A stretch of DNA of 64,000 nt from Acidobacteriota bacterium (GCA_019639195.1 JAHBSI010000001.1:496001-560000); one strand, 5' to 3'; counted from the first letter of the stretch, positions 41,847 through 51,163 are shown. Notes: a model not told the origin generated them from the sequence alone. Numbers and translations are program-made.

Positions 41847-44096
41847 TCAAATTTGTAGAGAAAGCTTGTCGTCCACAACCGCGACGTTGACCTTACCGCC
41901 GTCGGTGAGCTTTCCGAACAGGATCTCGTTTGCTAGCGGCTGTTTGATCTTGTCGTGAATAAGACGCGACATCGGTCGGGCACCATACCGAGAATCAAAG
42001 CCGTGTTTTGCGAGCCATTCGCGGGCATCTTCACCGAGAATGACGTTTACGCGTTTCTCCGCAAGCTGGCCGTTCAGTTCGCGTATGAATTTATCCACAA
42101 CGAGCTTGATGACGTCTATATCGAGCGGCTTAAAGGCTATCCAGGCATCGAGGCGGTTTCGAAATTCCGGTGTAAATGTGCGTTCGATCGCACCCTTTGC
42201 GCTTCCCTTTGTCTCGGACGAATTCCTGAAGCCAACGCCGCCCGAAGAAAGTTCTCTCGCACCGGCATTTGTCGTCATTATCAGGATGACGTTTCGAAAA
42301 TCTGCACGCTTGCCGTTGTTGTCCGTAAGCGTTGCGGAATCCATTACCTGCAGCAGCAGGTTGAAAAGATTCGGATGTGCTTTTTCGATCTCGTCGAGAA
42401 CGAGAACCGCGTGCGGCGTACGCATTATCGCCTCGGTCAAAAGGCCGCCCTGATCGAAACCAACATAGCCCGGAGGTGCGCCGATCAGTCGAGAAACGGT
42501 GTGCGGCTCGGCATATTCGCTCATATCAAAGCGGATGAATTCGATACCGAGAACCTCTGCGAGCTGCTTCGAAACCTCGGTCTTGCCAACGCCCGTCGGC
42601 CCCGAGAAAAGGAACGAGCCGACAGGTTTCGTTTCGTGGCCGATACCAGCACGCGAGATCTGGATCGAATCGACAAGGGCATCTATCGCTTCATCTTGTC
42701 CGAATATGTGCTTCTTAAGATCGTCGCGGAGCGTCTTCAAACGCTCTTTTTCATTTGCGACAACAGAACGCGGCGGGATCTTCGCCATTCGGGCAATGGC
42801 TTTTTCGACCATATGCGTCGAAATGCGTTTCGGCCTTTTTGCTTCGGGCCGTAATTTAACAGCGGCGCCGACCTCGTCAATGACGTCGATCGCCTTGTCC
42901 GGCAGAAAACGGTCGTTAATATACTTTCCGGCAAGTTCCGCAGCTGTTCGAAGCGAATCGTCCGTGTACTTTACACCGTGATGATCTTCGTAATATTTTC
43001 GAAGGCCCTTGAGTATCTCGTACGTCTCATCGACCGTCGGTTCGTTAATGTCAATGCGTTGGAATCTGCGCGCAAGTGCTCGATCGCGGTCGAACGCCGC
43101 CTTGTATTCGGCATGCGTTGTCGAGCCGATACATCGGAGCGAACCCGCGGCCAAGGCCGGCTTAAGGATGTTCGAAGCATCCATTGAACCGCCCGAGACC
43201 GAGCCAGCACCAACGATCGTGTGTATCTCATCGATGAAAAGGATCGCGTTGTCCTGCTTTTGCAGTTCTTTAATGATCGCCTTGAACCGCTGTTCGAAAT
43301 CGCCCCGATAGCGCGTGCCTGCTAGCACCGCTCCCATATCGAGCGCGTAAACTTTTGCATCCGCGAGGATCTCAGGGACCGCGCCTTCGCTGATCTTGAG
43401 CGCAAGGCCTTCTGCAAGCGCCGTCTTACCGACGCCGGGTTCGCCAACGTAAAGCGGATTGTTCTTTTTTCTGCGGCAAAGCACCTGAATAGTGCGTTCG
43501 ATCTCTTCGGCACGGCCGATAATTGGGTCGATCTCGCCCGCAGCGGCCTTTGCAACCAGTTCCACCGTAAAACTCTCGAGCGGATCCTTTTTCGGCGCAC
43601 CTTGGGCATCAGCGGGTTCGCCATCATGTTCCTCTATTTCAAAGCCTTCGCCGAGCGTCTCAAGCTTTGAAATGCCGTGGGAAATGTAGTTGAGTATGTC
43701 GAGTCGCGTGACGCCCTGCTGCAAGAGCAAGTACACGGCATATGCCTGCTGCGCCTGATAAAGAGCAGCTAGAATGTTGCCGGTATCGACCGAACGCTGC
43801 CCACTTCCCTCGGCCTGAAGGACCGCGTAAGAGATCGTTGATTGAAACGCCCCGGTAAGTTCCGGCATCGAAGGCGTTACGTTGTCCGGGACTTTCTCAA
43901 GAACGGTGGTGAAGTAGTCATCAAGGGCTCGTTCAAGCTCCGCGAGATCGGCGCCGCAGTTAAGCAGGATATCGCGGGCCGTTTCGTCCGCGAGCAGTGC
44001 ACGCAGCAAATGCTCGAGCGTCACATACTCGTGTCGGTATTTGACGGCCTCATCGACCGCCGTGCTCAATGTTGCTTCAAGCTCGCGAGTTAACAC
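41847..44096 (-). CDS. clpA: ATP-dependent Clp protease ATPase subunit ClpA
   Basis: A 749-residue AAA+ unfoldase that feeds ClpP. An N-terminal Clp repeat domain ('HEYVTLEHLLRALLADETARDILLNCGADL', split) is followed by two AAA modules with Walker A 'GEPGVGKTALAEGLA' and 'GPTGVGKTEVSKQLA', plus 'FIDEIHTIVGAGSVSGG'. The C-terminal 'ALLVLDEIEKAHPN'-type sensor segment is present. GTG 44096 gives the expected 'MLTRELEATL' start; AGGAG is close before it. No clpS is adjacent and no clpP is in the window, unlike the common clpS-clpA pair. Confidence 0.95.
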   Translation of the reverse strand: MLTRELEATLSTAVDEAVKYRHEYVTLEHLLRALLADETARDILLNCGADLAELERALDDYFTTVLEKVPDNVTPSMPELTGAFQSTISYAVLQAEGSGQRSVDTGNILAALYQAQQAYAVYLLLQQGVTRLDILNYISHGISKLETLGEGFEIEEHDGEPADAQGAPKKDPLESFTVELVAKAAAGEIDPIIGRAEEIERTIQVLCRRKKNNPLYVGEPGVGKTALAEGLALKISEGAVPEILADAKVYALDMGAVLAGTRYRGDFEQRFKAIIKELQKQDNAILFIDEIHTIVGAGSVSGGSMDASNILKPALAAGSLRCIGSTTHAEYKAAFDRDRALARRFQRIDINEPTVDETYEILKGLRKYYEDHHGVKYTDDSLRTAAELAGKYINDRFLPDKAIDVIDEVGAAVKLRPEAKRPKRISTHMVEKAIARMAKIPPRSVVANEKERLKTLRDDLKKHIFGQDEAIDALVDSIQISRAGIGHETKPVGSFLFSGPTGVGKTEVSKQLAEVLGIEFIRFDMSEYAEPHTVSRLIGAPPGYVGFDQGGLLTEAIMRTPHAVLVLDEIEKAHPNLFNLLLQVMDSATLTDNNGKRADFRNVILIMTTNAGARELSSGGVGFRNSSETKGSAKGAIERTFTPEFRNRLDAWIAFKPLDIDVIKLVVDKFIRELNGQLAEKRVNVILGEDAREWLAKHGFDSRYGARPMSRLIHDKIKQPLANEILFGKLTDGGKVNVAVVDDKLSLQI

Positions 44097-44173
44097 GCTC
44101 CTAGTTTAGCAAGTTTAGAAAGCGGTGAGTAGGCTCTTTAAGGGCAATAGTGGGAGATCTGCCCGTTTTCAGG

Positions 44174-45070
44174 TCAATCCAGGTAGCCGAACTTTCCTGA
44201 ATTGAAGTCTTCGATCGCCTGCGCAAGCTCGGCCTGCGTGTTCATAAGGAACGGCCCGTATGCCGCAATCGGCTCGTCGATCGGCTCGCCGCTCAATACC
44301 AGAAACGTCGCGTTATCGTCTGTTGCCTCAAGCGTGAACCGCTCGCCGCCCTTGTCGAGTAAGGCAAGGTGATCGTGCTTCAGCTCGTCAACGCCGTTTA
44401 TCCGGCCCGAACCCTCGATCGCTAAGACAAGCGTCGTATAATTCGAGGGAAATTCAAGTTCGACACTCGTGCCTTTTGATGGCCGAACGTTGAACATATT
44501 CACCGGTGTGAACGTGGTCGCCGGGCCTTTTACACCTTCAAATTCGCCGGCGATGATCTCGACCTCTCCGCCTGTCGGCAACGCGACGCGACCCATCGCC
44601 CCATTGGCAAGAGCCTGGTATTTGGGCGCGGTCATCTTGTCTTTGGCAGGCAGATTGACCCAAAGCTGCACCATGTGGAACACTCCGCCTTTGCGGTTGT
44701 ATTCGCTCTCGTGAAACTCCTTGTGCAAGAGTCCGCTGCCGGCGGTCATCCACTGAACATCACCCTCCTCAATGACGCCGCCACCGCCGTGACTGTCGTG
44801 ATGCTCTACCTTGCCCTTATAGGCGATCGTCACCGTCTCGAAACCTCGATGCGGGTGCGGCCCAACGCCGAACGGTTCCTCTCGCGGCGGGAATTCGGTC
44901 TTTGCGTTGTAATCCAGAAGAAAGAATGGGCTCATCCTCTTAGCCGAGAGCGGCCCGTTCGGGAAAAATCCGTGAACATGGAACCCGTCGCCTACCCAAT
45001 GCGCTGCGGGCGGTGCTACGATCCTCTCAACTTTCCTCATCTCTTTTGCCTTTGTCGATATTGCGGTCAT
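44174..45070 (-). CDS. Pirin family protein
   Basis: A 298-residue bicupin of the pirin family. The N-terminal cupin metal site has H-x-H in 'PHPHRGFETVTIAYKGK' and further His/Glu in 'HHDSHGGGGVIEEGDVQWMTAGSGLLHKEFHES' (split here). Bacterial pirins can have quercetinase or redox-sensing activity. ATG 45070 is chosen over an upstream in-frame ATG at 45124. The following gene clpA begins 77 bp later on the same strand. Confidence 0.9.
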   Translation of the reverse strand: MTAISTKAKEMRKVERIVAPPAAHWVGDGFHVHGFFPNGPLSAKRMSPFFLLDYNAKTEFPPREEPFGVGPHPHRGFETVTIAYKGKVEHHDSHGGGGVIEEGDVQWMTAGSGLLHKEFHESEYNRKGGVFHMVQLWVNLPAKDKMTAPKYQALANGAMGRVALPTGGEVEIIAGEFEGVKGPATTFTPVNMFNVRPSKGTSVELEFPSNYTTLVLAIEGSGRINGVDELKHDHLALLDKGGERFTLEATDDNATFLVLSGEPIDEPIAAYGPFLMNTQAELAQAIEDFNSGKFGYLD

Positions 45071-45204
45071 TGTCTTACTCCTTGTCTTTAAACTTAGGGC
45101 TCCCGATCGTACGGCCAGAGCCATTACTTAGAGTCTATCGAGGGAAAGAGCAAATGTAACCATCAATTGCGGTGTGCGCATCGTAATACTTTTGGGTGAG
45201 CAAC

Positions 45205-45840
45205 CTAGCTCTTGCAGACGATCATCAGGCCGTCCCGTATGGGCAGAAGCACGTTCGATACGCGATCGTCTGTCTGGATCTTCAGATTAAAATCGTGCAA
45301 GGCCTGAGTATCGGCGTCCTTTTCGGCATTTAGGACGCGGCCGCTCCAAAGGACGTTATCGGCAACTATGAAGCCGCCTTTTCTTACTTTTTCGAAAACG
45401 AGGTCGTAATACAGGGAATAGTCGGATTTGTCCGCATCGATGAACACCAGATCGATCGGGTCGGAGATCTGCGGGATCATGTCCTTTGCTTCGCCAAGCC
45501 GGAAATCGATGGCATCTTTATACTCCGTTCGTTCTACGAACGACTTTGCTACCCTATTCGTCTCTTCCTGTATATCCAATGTAATTACTTTTCCGCCGTT
45601 CGCAAGGCCTTCTGCAAAGCAAAGTGCGGAATAGCCGAGATATGTGCCGATCTCTACGACTAGCTTCGGCCGGATCATCTTTGAAATGAGCGCAAGAATG
45701 CGCCCCTGCACGTGGCCCGAGAGCATCGACGAATCTTCGTAGTGAGCAAAACAGTGTTCACGAAGCTCCCGCAGGACCGGGCTTTCCTCGGATGTGAACT
45801 TTTCTGCGTATTCGGTGAGTTCGTTCTTAATTTCGATCAT
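45205..45840 (-). CDS. O-methyltransferase, class I SAM (caffeoyl-CoA OMT-like)
   Basis: A 211-residue SAM-dependent methyltransferase of the CCoAOMT/COMT group. The SAM motif I is 'VVEIGTYLGYSALCFAEGL', with the motif II acidic residue in 'ITLDIQEE'. The metal site aspartates are 'DLVFIDADKSDYSLYYDL' and 'ADNVLWSGRV'. Substrates are catechols and related compounds; the actual one is unknown. Its start overlaps the stop of the LuxR-type regulator by 4 bp, indicating co-translation with that regulator. Confidence 0.92.
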   Translation of the reverse strand: MIEIKNELTEYAEKFTSEESPVLRELREHCFAHYEDSSMLSGHVQGRILALISKMIRPKLVVEIGTYLGYSALCFAEGLANGGKVITLDIQEETNRVAKSFVERTEYKDAIDFRLGEAKDMIPQISDPIDLVFIDADKSDYSLYYDLVFEKVRKGGFIVADNVLWSGRVLNAEKDADTQALHDFNLKIQTDDRVSNVLLPIRDGLMIVCKS

Positions 45841-46457
45841 ATATCGATCCTTACGAGGCCGCGTTTTATTGCTGCGGTCGCGGCTGAAGTGCGGTCGGAG
45901 ACACCGATCTTCGAGAAAATGTTCTGAATATGGCTTTTTACGGTGTTTTCGGAAATATCCAGGGCGAACGCGATCTCTTTGTTCGACATTCCGCCTACGA
46001 TCGACTGCAAAACATTGGTTTCGGCCGGCGTTAGCTCATCAGCCCCAAAATTTGCGGCCAAAACGCCGGCGATCTCGCTTGGAAGGTACTTTTTGCCCTT
46101 TGCAGCGGCCTCGACCGCAGCAAGAAGCTCGTCGGAACTCTCTTCTTTCGAAACAAAACCGAGCGCGCCGAGCTTTAGAGCTTTCGCAATTTCGCCGTCT
46201 CCCGCGTTATCGGCAAGGATCACGACCTTTGCCATAGGTTCGATCTCAAAATAGGCAGGAAGGGCCTCTATTGAGCAGGAATCGGCAAATCTTAGCCCGA
46301 GCACGACCACATCCGGACGCATCCGCTTGAAAAGCTCGAATCCTTCGAGCGGGTCGGCTGTGCTCGCGATCAGAGTGAACTTGCCACTTTTCGAGAATTC
46401 GGCCGCGATGCCCTCGCGGACGAGTTGCTGACGTTCGATCAGGAGTACGTTGATCAC
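45837..46457 (-). CDS. NarL/LuxR-type regulator with a receiver lacking the phospho-acceptor Asp
   Basis: A 206-residue REC-HTH protein. The receiver keeps the fold and the conserved Lys (K104 in 'GALGFVSKEES'), but the phospho-acceptor position is G54 ('VVVLGLRF'), the acidic pocket has E8 where D-D/E-D is usual, and the T/S switch is A82. It is therefore likely phosphorylation-independent. The C-terminal LuxR HTH ('LTPAETNVLQSIVGGMSNKEIAFAL', split) is complete. It lies between a truncated AlaRS-like gene (12 bp upstream) and an O-methyltransferase (4-bp overlap). Confidence 0.85.
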   Translation of the reverse strand: MINVLLIERQQLVREGIAAEFSKSGKFTLIASTADPLEGFELFKRMRPDVVVLGLRFADSCSIEALPAYFEIEPMAKVVILADNAGDGEIAKALKLGALGFVSKEESSDELLAAVEAAAKGKKYLPSEIAGVLAANFGADELTPAETNVLQSIVGGMSNKEIAFALDISENTVKSHIQNIFSKIGVSDRTSAATAAIKRGLVRIDI

Positions 46458-46469
46458 TTTGCAGCCTTC

Positions 46470-47288
46470 TTACGCCAACCCGGCCGCGAACTCAACCAGC
46501 GGCTTGATTAGGTCGGTGCCGTAATTCGTCTTTACGTGCTGCATGACGGCGGTCATACGCTCGAGGCCCATTCCGGTATCGACCGACGGTGCCGGCAGCG
46601 GCGTGAGTAAAAAGCTGCCATCCGCCTCAAGCGTTCGGTTGTACTGCATAAAGACGAGGTTCCAGATCTCCATCGTCGTATCGCCGGGGCCGTTCACCCA
46701 TTCCGGGCTGTTCTTTGTAGGATCCGACGGATCTTCGCCCATGTAGTAATGGATCTCCGAACATGGGCCGCACGGGCCCGTGTCTCCCATCTGCCAGAAA
46801 TTATCTTTGCGGCCAAAGCCGAGCACGCGTTCGGGACTTGCTCCTGCCTTCACCCACAATTCCCTCGCCTCGTTATCGGGCCCTACCTCCGCATCGCCCT
46901 CAAAGACCGAGAACCAGAGCCGCTCGACGTCAAGTCCGAATTCATTGACCAGGAGATCCCAGGCAAAACCGATCGCCTCTTCCTTGAAATAGTCACCGAA
47001 CGAGAAATTGCCGAGCATTTCGAAGAAAGTGTGGTGTCTTGCGGTCTTCCCGACCTCGTCGAGGTCGTTGTGCTTTCCACCGGCCCGTATGCACTTCTGC
47101 GAAGTTGCGGCACGCGTATAGTCGCGTTTCTCGAGCCCGAGAAAGACATCCTTGAACTGATTCATTCCGGCATTTGTAAACAAAAGCGTCGGGTCGTTTG
47201 CGGGCAAAAGCGGAGAAGAATGGACTATCTTGTGCCCATTCTTCTCAAAATAAGAAAGGAATTTTTCTCTGATCTCGTCACCGGTCAT
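46470..47288 (-). CDS. Stand-alone alanyl-tRNA synthetase catalytic core (alaS N-terminal domain only)
   Basis: 272 residues closely matching the AlaRS class II catalytic core: '[14 protein letters not shown]', '[17 protein letters not shown]', motif 2 '[18 protein letters not shown]', '[17 protein letters not shown]', and motif 3 '[12 protein letters not shown]'. A normal bacterial AlaRS is about 870 aa; the tRNA-binding, editing and C-Ala domains are absent and the stop follows '[10 protein letters not shown]' cleanly. Only 12 bp separate it from the regulator gene, so no downstream remnant exists in another frame. It may be a specialised paralogue or a truncated gene; the full alaS is presumably elsewhere. 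Confidence 0.85.
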   Translation of the reverse strand: MTGDEIREKFLSYFEKNGHKIVHSSPLLPANDPTLLFTNAGMNQFKDVFLGLEKRDYTRAATSQKCIRAGGKHNDLDEVGKTARHHTFFEMLGNFSFGDYFKEEAIGFAWDLLVNEFGLDVERLWFSVFEGDAEVGPDNEARELWVKAGASPERVLGFGRKDNFWQMGDTGPCGPCSEIHYYMGEDPSDPTKNSPEWVNGPGDTTMEIWNLVFMQYNRTLEADGSFLLTPLPAPSVDTGMGLERMTAVMQHVKTNYGTDLIKPLVEFAAGLA

Positions 47289-47333
47289 AGGTACAAATCT
47301 ACCATATCGAAATGCCCGGAGACACGTTGGCCT

Positions 47334-47900
47334 TTATTTTGCGGCCTTAACAAACCTTAGCGCCGGAGAATTGATGCAGTATCTCAGTCCTGTCGGCTCC
47401 GGTCCATCGTCAAAGACATGGCCGAGATGTGCGTGGCATCTTGCGCATAGCACCTCTGTGCGAACTTCGGCAAGCGATCTATCTACCTTCTCAATGACGT
47501 TCTTCTTGAACGCCGTCTGGTAAAAGCTGGGCCAGCCGGTTCCGGAATCGAATTTATTTTCCGAACGGAAGAGCACCAGCCCGCAAGCCGCGCAGTAGTA
47601 AGTTCCATGTTCGTGGTTGTTATACAGGGCACCGGTAAACGGAGTTTCCGTACCTGCCTCACGCATCATGTTGTATTCGACGGGCGTCAAGATCTTTTTC
47701 CATTCGGCGTCGGACATAACGATCTCTTTACCGTCAAATTCGGCATCCGTGTATGTGATCTCACGGATCGCCTTCGTCCGTCTTGGCGTGGAGTCGGGTT
47801 CCGCTCCATTTGAAACTGCCGCATTTGATCCGCTAATGCCTGAAAAACAAGCTGCTGTACCGACGATCAGGGCTCCAAGCGATAAGGTTAATGCTCGCAT
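47334..47900 (-). CDS. msrB: Exported peptide-methionine (R)-S-oxide reductase MsrB
   Basis: Reduces methionine-R-sulphoxide in proteins. A signal peptide (perhaps a lipoprotein: 'LIVGTAAC', cysteine 18) precedes the MsrB domain. Zinc ligands are C103/C106 and C152/C155 ('CAAC', 'CARC'), the catalytic C175 is in 'LRYCINS', and 'GTGWPSF' is present. The 188-residue form from ATG 47900 has a GAGGAG ribosome site; the longer upstream frame is not used. It likely repairs envelope proteins. It lies 71 bp after the fasciclin gene and 45 bp before the AlaRS-core gene. Confidence 0.93.
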   Translation of the reverse strand: MRALTLSLGALIVGTAACFSGISGSNAAVSNGAEPDSTPRRTKAIREITYTDAEFDGKEIVMSDAEWKKILTPVEYNMMREAGTETPFTGALYNNHEHGTYYCAACGLVLFRSENKFDSGTGWPSFYQTAFKKNVIEKVDRSLAEVRTEVLCARCHAHLGHVFDDGPEPTGLRYCINSPALRFVKAAK

Positions 47901-47971
47901 GATATCTATCTCCTCTTTCGGACCAAGGCAGTGCGGCCGGGCGTTGCCTGACCGCAGAGCCTCAGAACGAT

Positions 47972-48520
47972 CTATTCCGGCATCAACACCGAGTTTATAA
48001 CATGAATGATGCCGTTTGACTGCCGAACGTTGGCGATCGTTACCGTTGCACGCCCACCTTTTTCGTCCTCCAGCACGAGATCGCTGCCATCCATTGATGC
48101 CCACAGTTTGCCTCCGGAGACCGTCGTAAGTTCCGCCTTTCCACCACCTTTCATTATCATTTTCGCAATGGCCTTTGAGTCCCAATTGCCGGCGACGACG
48201 TGGTAGGTCAGCACTTTCGTAAGCATTGCCTTGTTCTCAGGCTTAAGAAGCGTATCGACGGTGCCGGATGGCAGCATATCAAACGCGGCATTGGTCGGAG
48301 CGAATACCGTGAATGGTCCCTTGCCCATCAGGGTATCTACCAAACCTGCAGCCTTTACGGCGGCCACAAGCGTTGTATGGTCTTTAGAATTTATGGCGTT
48401 CTCCACAATATTCTTTGTCTTGACCATCGCGGCCCCGCCAACCATCGGATTCATCTCTTGAGCCGAAGCTGCAACTACCATTGCGATCGATAGAGCGATC
48501 ACACTAAATATCGTTTTCAT
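47972..48520 (-). CDS. Secreted fasciclin-domain protein
   Basis: A 182-residue exported protein: signal peptide (cut near 'VAASAQ') then one FAS1 domain with H1 '[16 protein letters not shown]' and H2 '[16 protein letters not shown]', plus 'LTYHVVAG'. FAS1 proteins act in adhesion or cell-surface assembly. It is upstream of msrB on the same strand. Confidence 0.9.
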   Translation of the reverse strand: MKTIFSVIALSIAMVVAASAQEMNPMVGGAAMVKTKNIVENAINSKDHTTLVAAVKAAGLVDTLMGKGPFTVFAPTNAAFDMLPSGTVDTLLKPENKAMLTKVLTYHVVAGNWDSKAIAKMIMKGGGKAELTTVSGGKLWASMDGSDLVLEDEKGGRATVTIANVRQSNGIIHVINSVLMPE

Positions 48521-48661
48521 AATTTTTCTCCAGTTTTATAAAAAGCCGTTTCTCGGCCTTTGTGTCACTGAATTCGAGCGACACCGAGCAACTGGATTCA
48601 GCAACCGGAAAAAAAAGTGAATTAGACAAGTGAGGGAAGCTAGATGAGCGGAGTCGAGCGA

Positions 48662-49186
48662 TCAGTCTATTCGAATGCCGCTGATCTTTTCGCGGATCAG
48701 ATCGTAGCTAAAACCTTTCCGCAGCAAATGGTCGTAGAGTTTCTTCTTGTCTTCCCGTGTTTCGGGTACGCCCTTTAGTCGAAGCCGTTTTTCGATCACG
48801 GCATCGATCAATTCGCTTTCGGGCATCTGCTCGAATGCGTGTTCGATCGCCATTTCTTTTGTCTCGCGATCGAGAGGTTTTCGGGACATCGTCTGGCGAA
48901 GCTTGTGCCGTCCCTGCGGACGTTGACGAATCGCCGCGAGAGCTGTTTGCTTCGCATATTGCTCGTCGTCCAAATAGGTGTATTCCTTAAGCTTTGCGAG
49001 CACACGGCCAACGACCTCTTCATTTGTCCACGCCTTTTCAAGAAGGCGTATTCGAAGCTCTTCGACCGCACGCGGCTTTGCGGCAAGGAGGTTCACGGCA
49101 CGCTTCATCGTCTTTGCATAAGCCTTGTCAGGATCGCTGATCTTACGATCATCGGGGAGAATTTCGCGTCGCCTTTTTCGCCACAT
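48662..49186 (-). CDS. recX: Regulatory protein RecX
   Basis: Binds RecA filaments and limits recombinase activity. 174 residues with the RecX repeat pattern: 'AVNLLAAKPRAVEELRIRLLEK', 'DDEQYAKQTALAAIRQRPQGRHKLRQ' and a final 'LYDHLLRKGFSYDLIREKI' (read in parts). The length fits. It is divergent from truB, sharing a 33-bp interval. recA is not in the window. Confidence 0.88.
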   Translation of the reverse strand: MWRKRRREILPDDRKISDPDKAYAKTMKRAVNLLAAKPRAVEELRIRLLEKAWTNEEVVGRVLAKLKEYTYLDDEQYAKQTALAAIRQRPQGRHKLRQTMSRKPLDRETKEMAIEHAFEQMPESELIDAVIEKRLRLKGVPETREDKKKLYDHLLRKGFSYDLIREKISGIRID

Positions 49187-49219
49187 TACGGTTCGAATTG
49201 ATAAAATCTGTCCTTCATT

Positions 49220-50113
49220 ATGGACGGCGTCCTTATCATCGACAAACCGGCAGGACCGACGTCACACGATGTGGTGAATCGTGTGCGAAGGATATTTCAA
49301 ACGCGAAAGGTCGGCCACACGGGCACACTCGATCCATTTGCGACGGGCGTGATGGTCGTGCTCGTCGGCAAGGCAACTCGTCTTGCAAAGTTCGTCGATA
49401 AGGCAGACAAGGAATACGAAGCTGAACTTCGGTTCGGCATCTCGACCGACACAGGCGACCTTACCGGCAAACCGCTTGGTGAGATGAGACGAAACTCGGT
49501 CTCGTTCGCGGAGATCAGCGAAGTGCTCGACCAGTTTCGCGGAGAGATAATGCAGACGCCCCCGATGTTTTCCGCAAAGAAGGTCGATGGCAAGAAGCTT
49601 TACGAACTCGCACGCCTTGGTAAAGAGATCGAACGAAAGCCGGTGACAGTTACGATCCGCGAGATCAAAGTAATGACCAAGGGGACGGAACCGTGCGAAG
49701 TTCACCGTATTCGAGTCAGCTGCTCGGCGGGAACCTACATTCGAACACTTGCTGAAGACATTGCAAAGGCGTTAGGCACCGCGGCACATCTGACGGCACT
49801 CCGGCGAACAGCATCCGGCCGTTTTTCGATCAAAGAAAGCGTGCAGCTGGATGCTCTTGCCGAGGACACGGATCCGATCCGACATCTGCTGCCTATCGAA
49901 ACGCTCGTCGCTGAGCTCCCGCGTTTCACACTCAGCAAAGAACGCGAGAGGATGACGCTCAACGGCCTTTCATCACGGGTTTACGATCAGAAATTTGCTG
50001 CGGGCGATAACATTGCGATGATGTCTGAGGAAAATAACCTCGTTGCGATCGGAACATTCTCACCGGACGAAAAAGCGATCCGTCCGACACTGGTCCTTGG
50101 TGAAAAGTTATGA
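49220..50113 (+). CDS. truB: tRNA pseudouridine-55 synthase TruB
   Basis: Makes pseudouridine 55 in the tRNA T-loop. The catalytic aspartate is D38 in 'GHTGTLDPFATG', and family segments 'GVLIIDKPAGPTSHDVV', 'QTPPMFSAKKVDGKKLYELAR' (split), and 'GTYIRTLAEDIAKALG' are present. The C-terminal PUA-like domain is short. TAAAAT lies 12 nt before the ATG with no SD. The PabC-like gene starts within its stop (4-bp overlap). Confidence 0.95.
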   Translation: MDGVLIIDKPAGPTSHDVVNRVRRIFQTRKVGHTGTLDPFATGVMVVLVGKATRLAKFVDKADKEYEAELRFGISTDTGDLTGKPLGEMRRNSVSFAEISEVLDQFRGEIMQTPPMFSAKKVDGKKLYELARLGKEIERKPVTVTIREIKVMTKGTEPCEVHRIRVSCSAGTYIRTLAEDIAKALGTAAHLTALRRTASGRFSIKESVQLDALAEDTDPIRHLLPIETLVAELPRFTLSKERERMTLNGLSSRVYDQKFAAGDNIAMMSEENNLVAIGTFSPDEKAIRPTLVLGEKL

Positions 50114-50847
50114 GCGGACGCGGGATCTTTACGACAATTGCTATTCGCCGCGGCAAGCCTTTTCTCTGGGAGAAACACTGGTCGCGGCTTGTTCACGCCG
50201 CCGAAAAGCTCGACATCGACCTTGCCGAATTCGACGCGTCAGACGTAAAAGTCGCGCTGAGCAAAAAGCTTGCGGATGACAACGTCATAGACGGCCGTGC
50301 GAAACTCACTTTCAGTGACAATCGGACCGGAAAGATATGGCCTGAAAGAGAAAATACGGCCGGCAAAACTGCTCTCTCGATCATCACCGGACCACTGCGT
50401 CAAATTCCCGAACGTTTTCGCTTGAACCTATCGCCGTATCCGGTAAATTCCCGCTCACCGCTTGCCGGGATCAAGTCAACGGACTATCTGGAACCGACGC
50501 TGTGCTTCGAGGCGGCGCAGAATACCGGTTTTGATGAGGCGGTTCGCGTAAACGAACGGGGACAGGTTACGAGCGCGTGTTTCGCAAATATTTTCTGGAT
50601 GAAGGCCGGCATTTTTTACACCCCGGATCTGACAACCGGTTGCCTTGCCGGCACAACGCGCGAATTCATCCTTGAAAACCTCGAAGTGGTCGAATGCGTT
50701 GCCGATATCGACGAGCTATTGTCGGCCGAAGGGATCTTTCTTTCGTCCGCAGGCATAGGCATCGTGGAAGCTGCGTCGCTCGAAGATAGGACATTTTCGC
50801 CGGGCCATCACCCGATTCTGGACTTGCTGGACGCCGGACGGCAATGA
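50110..50847 (+). CDS. Aminotransferase class IV, PabC/branched-chain-type
   Basis: A 245-residue fold-type IV PLP enzyme. The PLP lysine is K122 in 'AGIKSTDYLEP'. The phosphate/second-loop signature 'DEAVRVNERGQVTSACFANIF' follows, and 'TPDLTTGCLAGTTREFIL' is present. Candidates are 4-amino-4-deoxychorismate lyase (folate), branched-chain or D-amino-acid aminotransferase; length and overall sequence favour a PabC-like enzyme but do not decide it. It is coupled to truB by a 4-bp overlap. Confidence 0.82.
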   Translation: MSGRGIFTTIAIRRGKPFLWEKHWSRLVHAAEKLDIDLAEFDASDVKVALSKKLADDNVIDGRAKLTFSDNRTGKIWPERENTAGKTALSIITGPLRQIPERFRLNLSPYPVNSRSPLAGIKSTDYLEPTLCFEAAQNTGFDEAVRVNERGQVTSACFANIFWMKAGIFYTPDLTTGCLAGTTREFILENLEVVECVADIDELLSAEGIFLSSAGIGIVEAASLEDRTFSPGHHPILDLLDAGRQ

Positions 50848-50883
50848 GCGCTCGCGATTGGTCGCGGCGCGCAAAAACCGCAC

Positions 50884-50902
50884 TTGTCGCATGCAGCGAC
50901 AA
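50884..50902. repeat. Perfect 7-bp inverted repeat in an intergenic gap
   Basis: TTGTCGC (50884-50890) and GCGACAA (50896-50902), 5-nt loop, in the 115-bp gap between the PabC-like gene and the convergent small gene. It may be a bidirectional termination hairpin, but no U tract follows. Confidence 0.35.
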
Positions 50903-50962
50903 ATGCTCGCGCGTTCTTAACGTCTCTTTGAATTGATCTTTTGGGGAACGAGCCGTGCCCTT

Positions 50963-51163
50963 TTAGGCAGCGGTTTCGAACAGAGCAAGGATCTGCTTGC
51001 CTTCGTTTGACCGCGGATCGATCGTGCGAAGGTGCTTTTGTCCCTGCATTTCCCAGATGGCCGTTACCGTACCCTCTTTTTCGACTGCCTGATAATGGAC
51101 CTCATCGGCATTCGAAGGTGTCTCGGGTGCGGCCTCGGCCTGCTGAACTGCTTCTTCTGACAT
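50963..51163 (-). CDS. Small acidic hypothetical protein
   Basis: A 66-residue protein, Ala/Glu-rich at the N-terminus (about residues 3-20), followed by a beta-like core 'VHYQAVEKEGTVTAIWEMQGQKHLR' (split) and a short helix 'GKQILALFETAA'. No cysteines or membrane segments. Family unknown. It is convergent with the PabC-like gene and followed upstream by the serine-hydrolase gene on the same strand. Confidence 0.5.
   Translation of the reverse strand: MSEEAVQQAEAAPETPSNADEVHYQAVEKEGTVTAIWEMQGQKHLRTIDPRSNEGKQILALFETAA

Noticed and set aside
46470..47288. Frameshifted full-length alaS.
   Set aside because: Only 12 bp lie between the stop and the next intact gene, so no remainder of AlaRS exists in any frame downstream.
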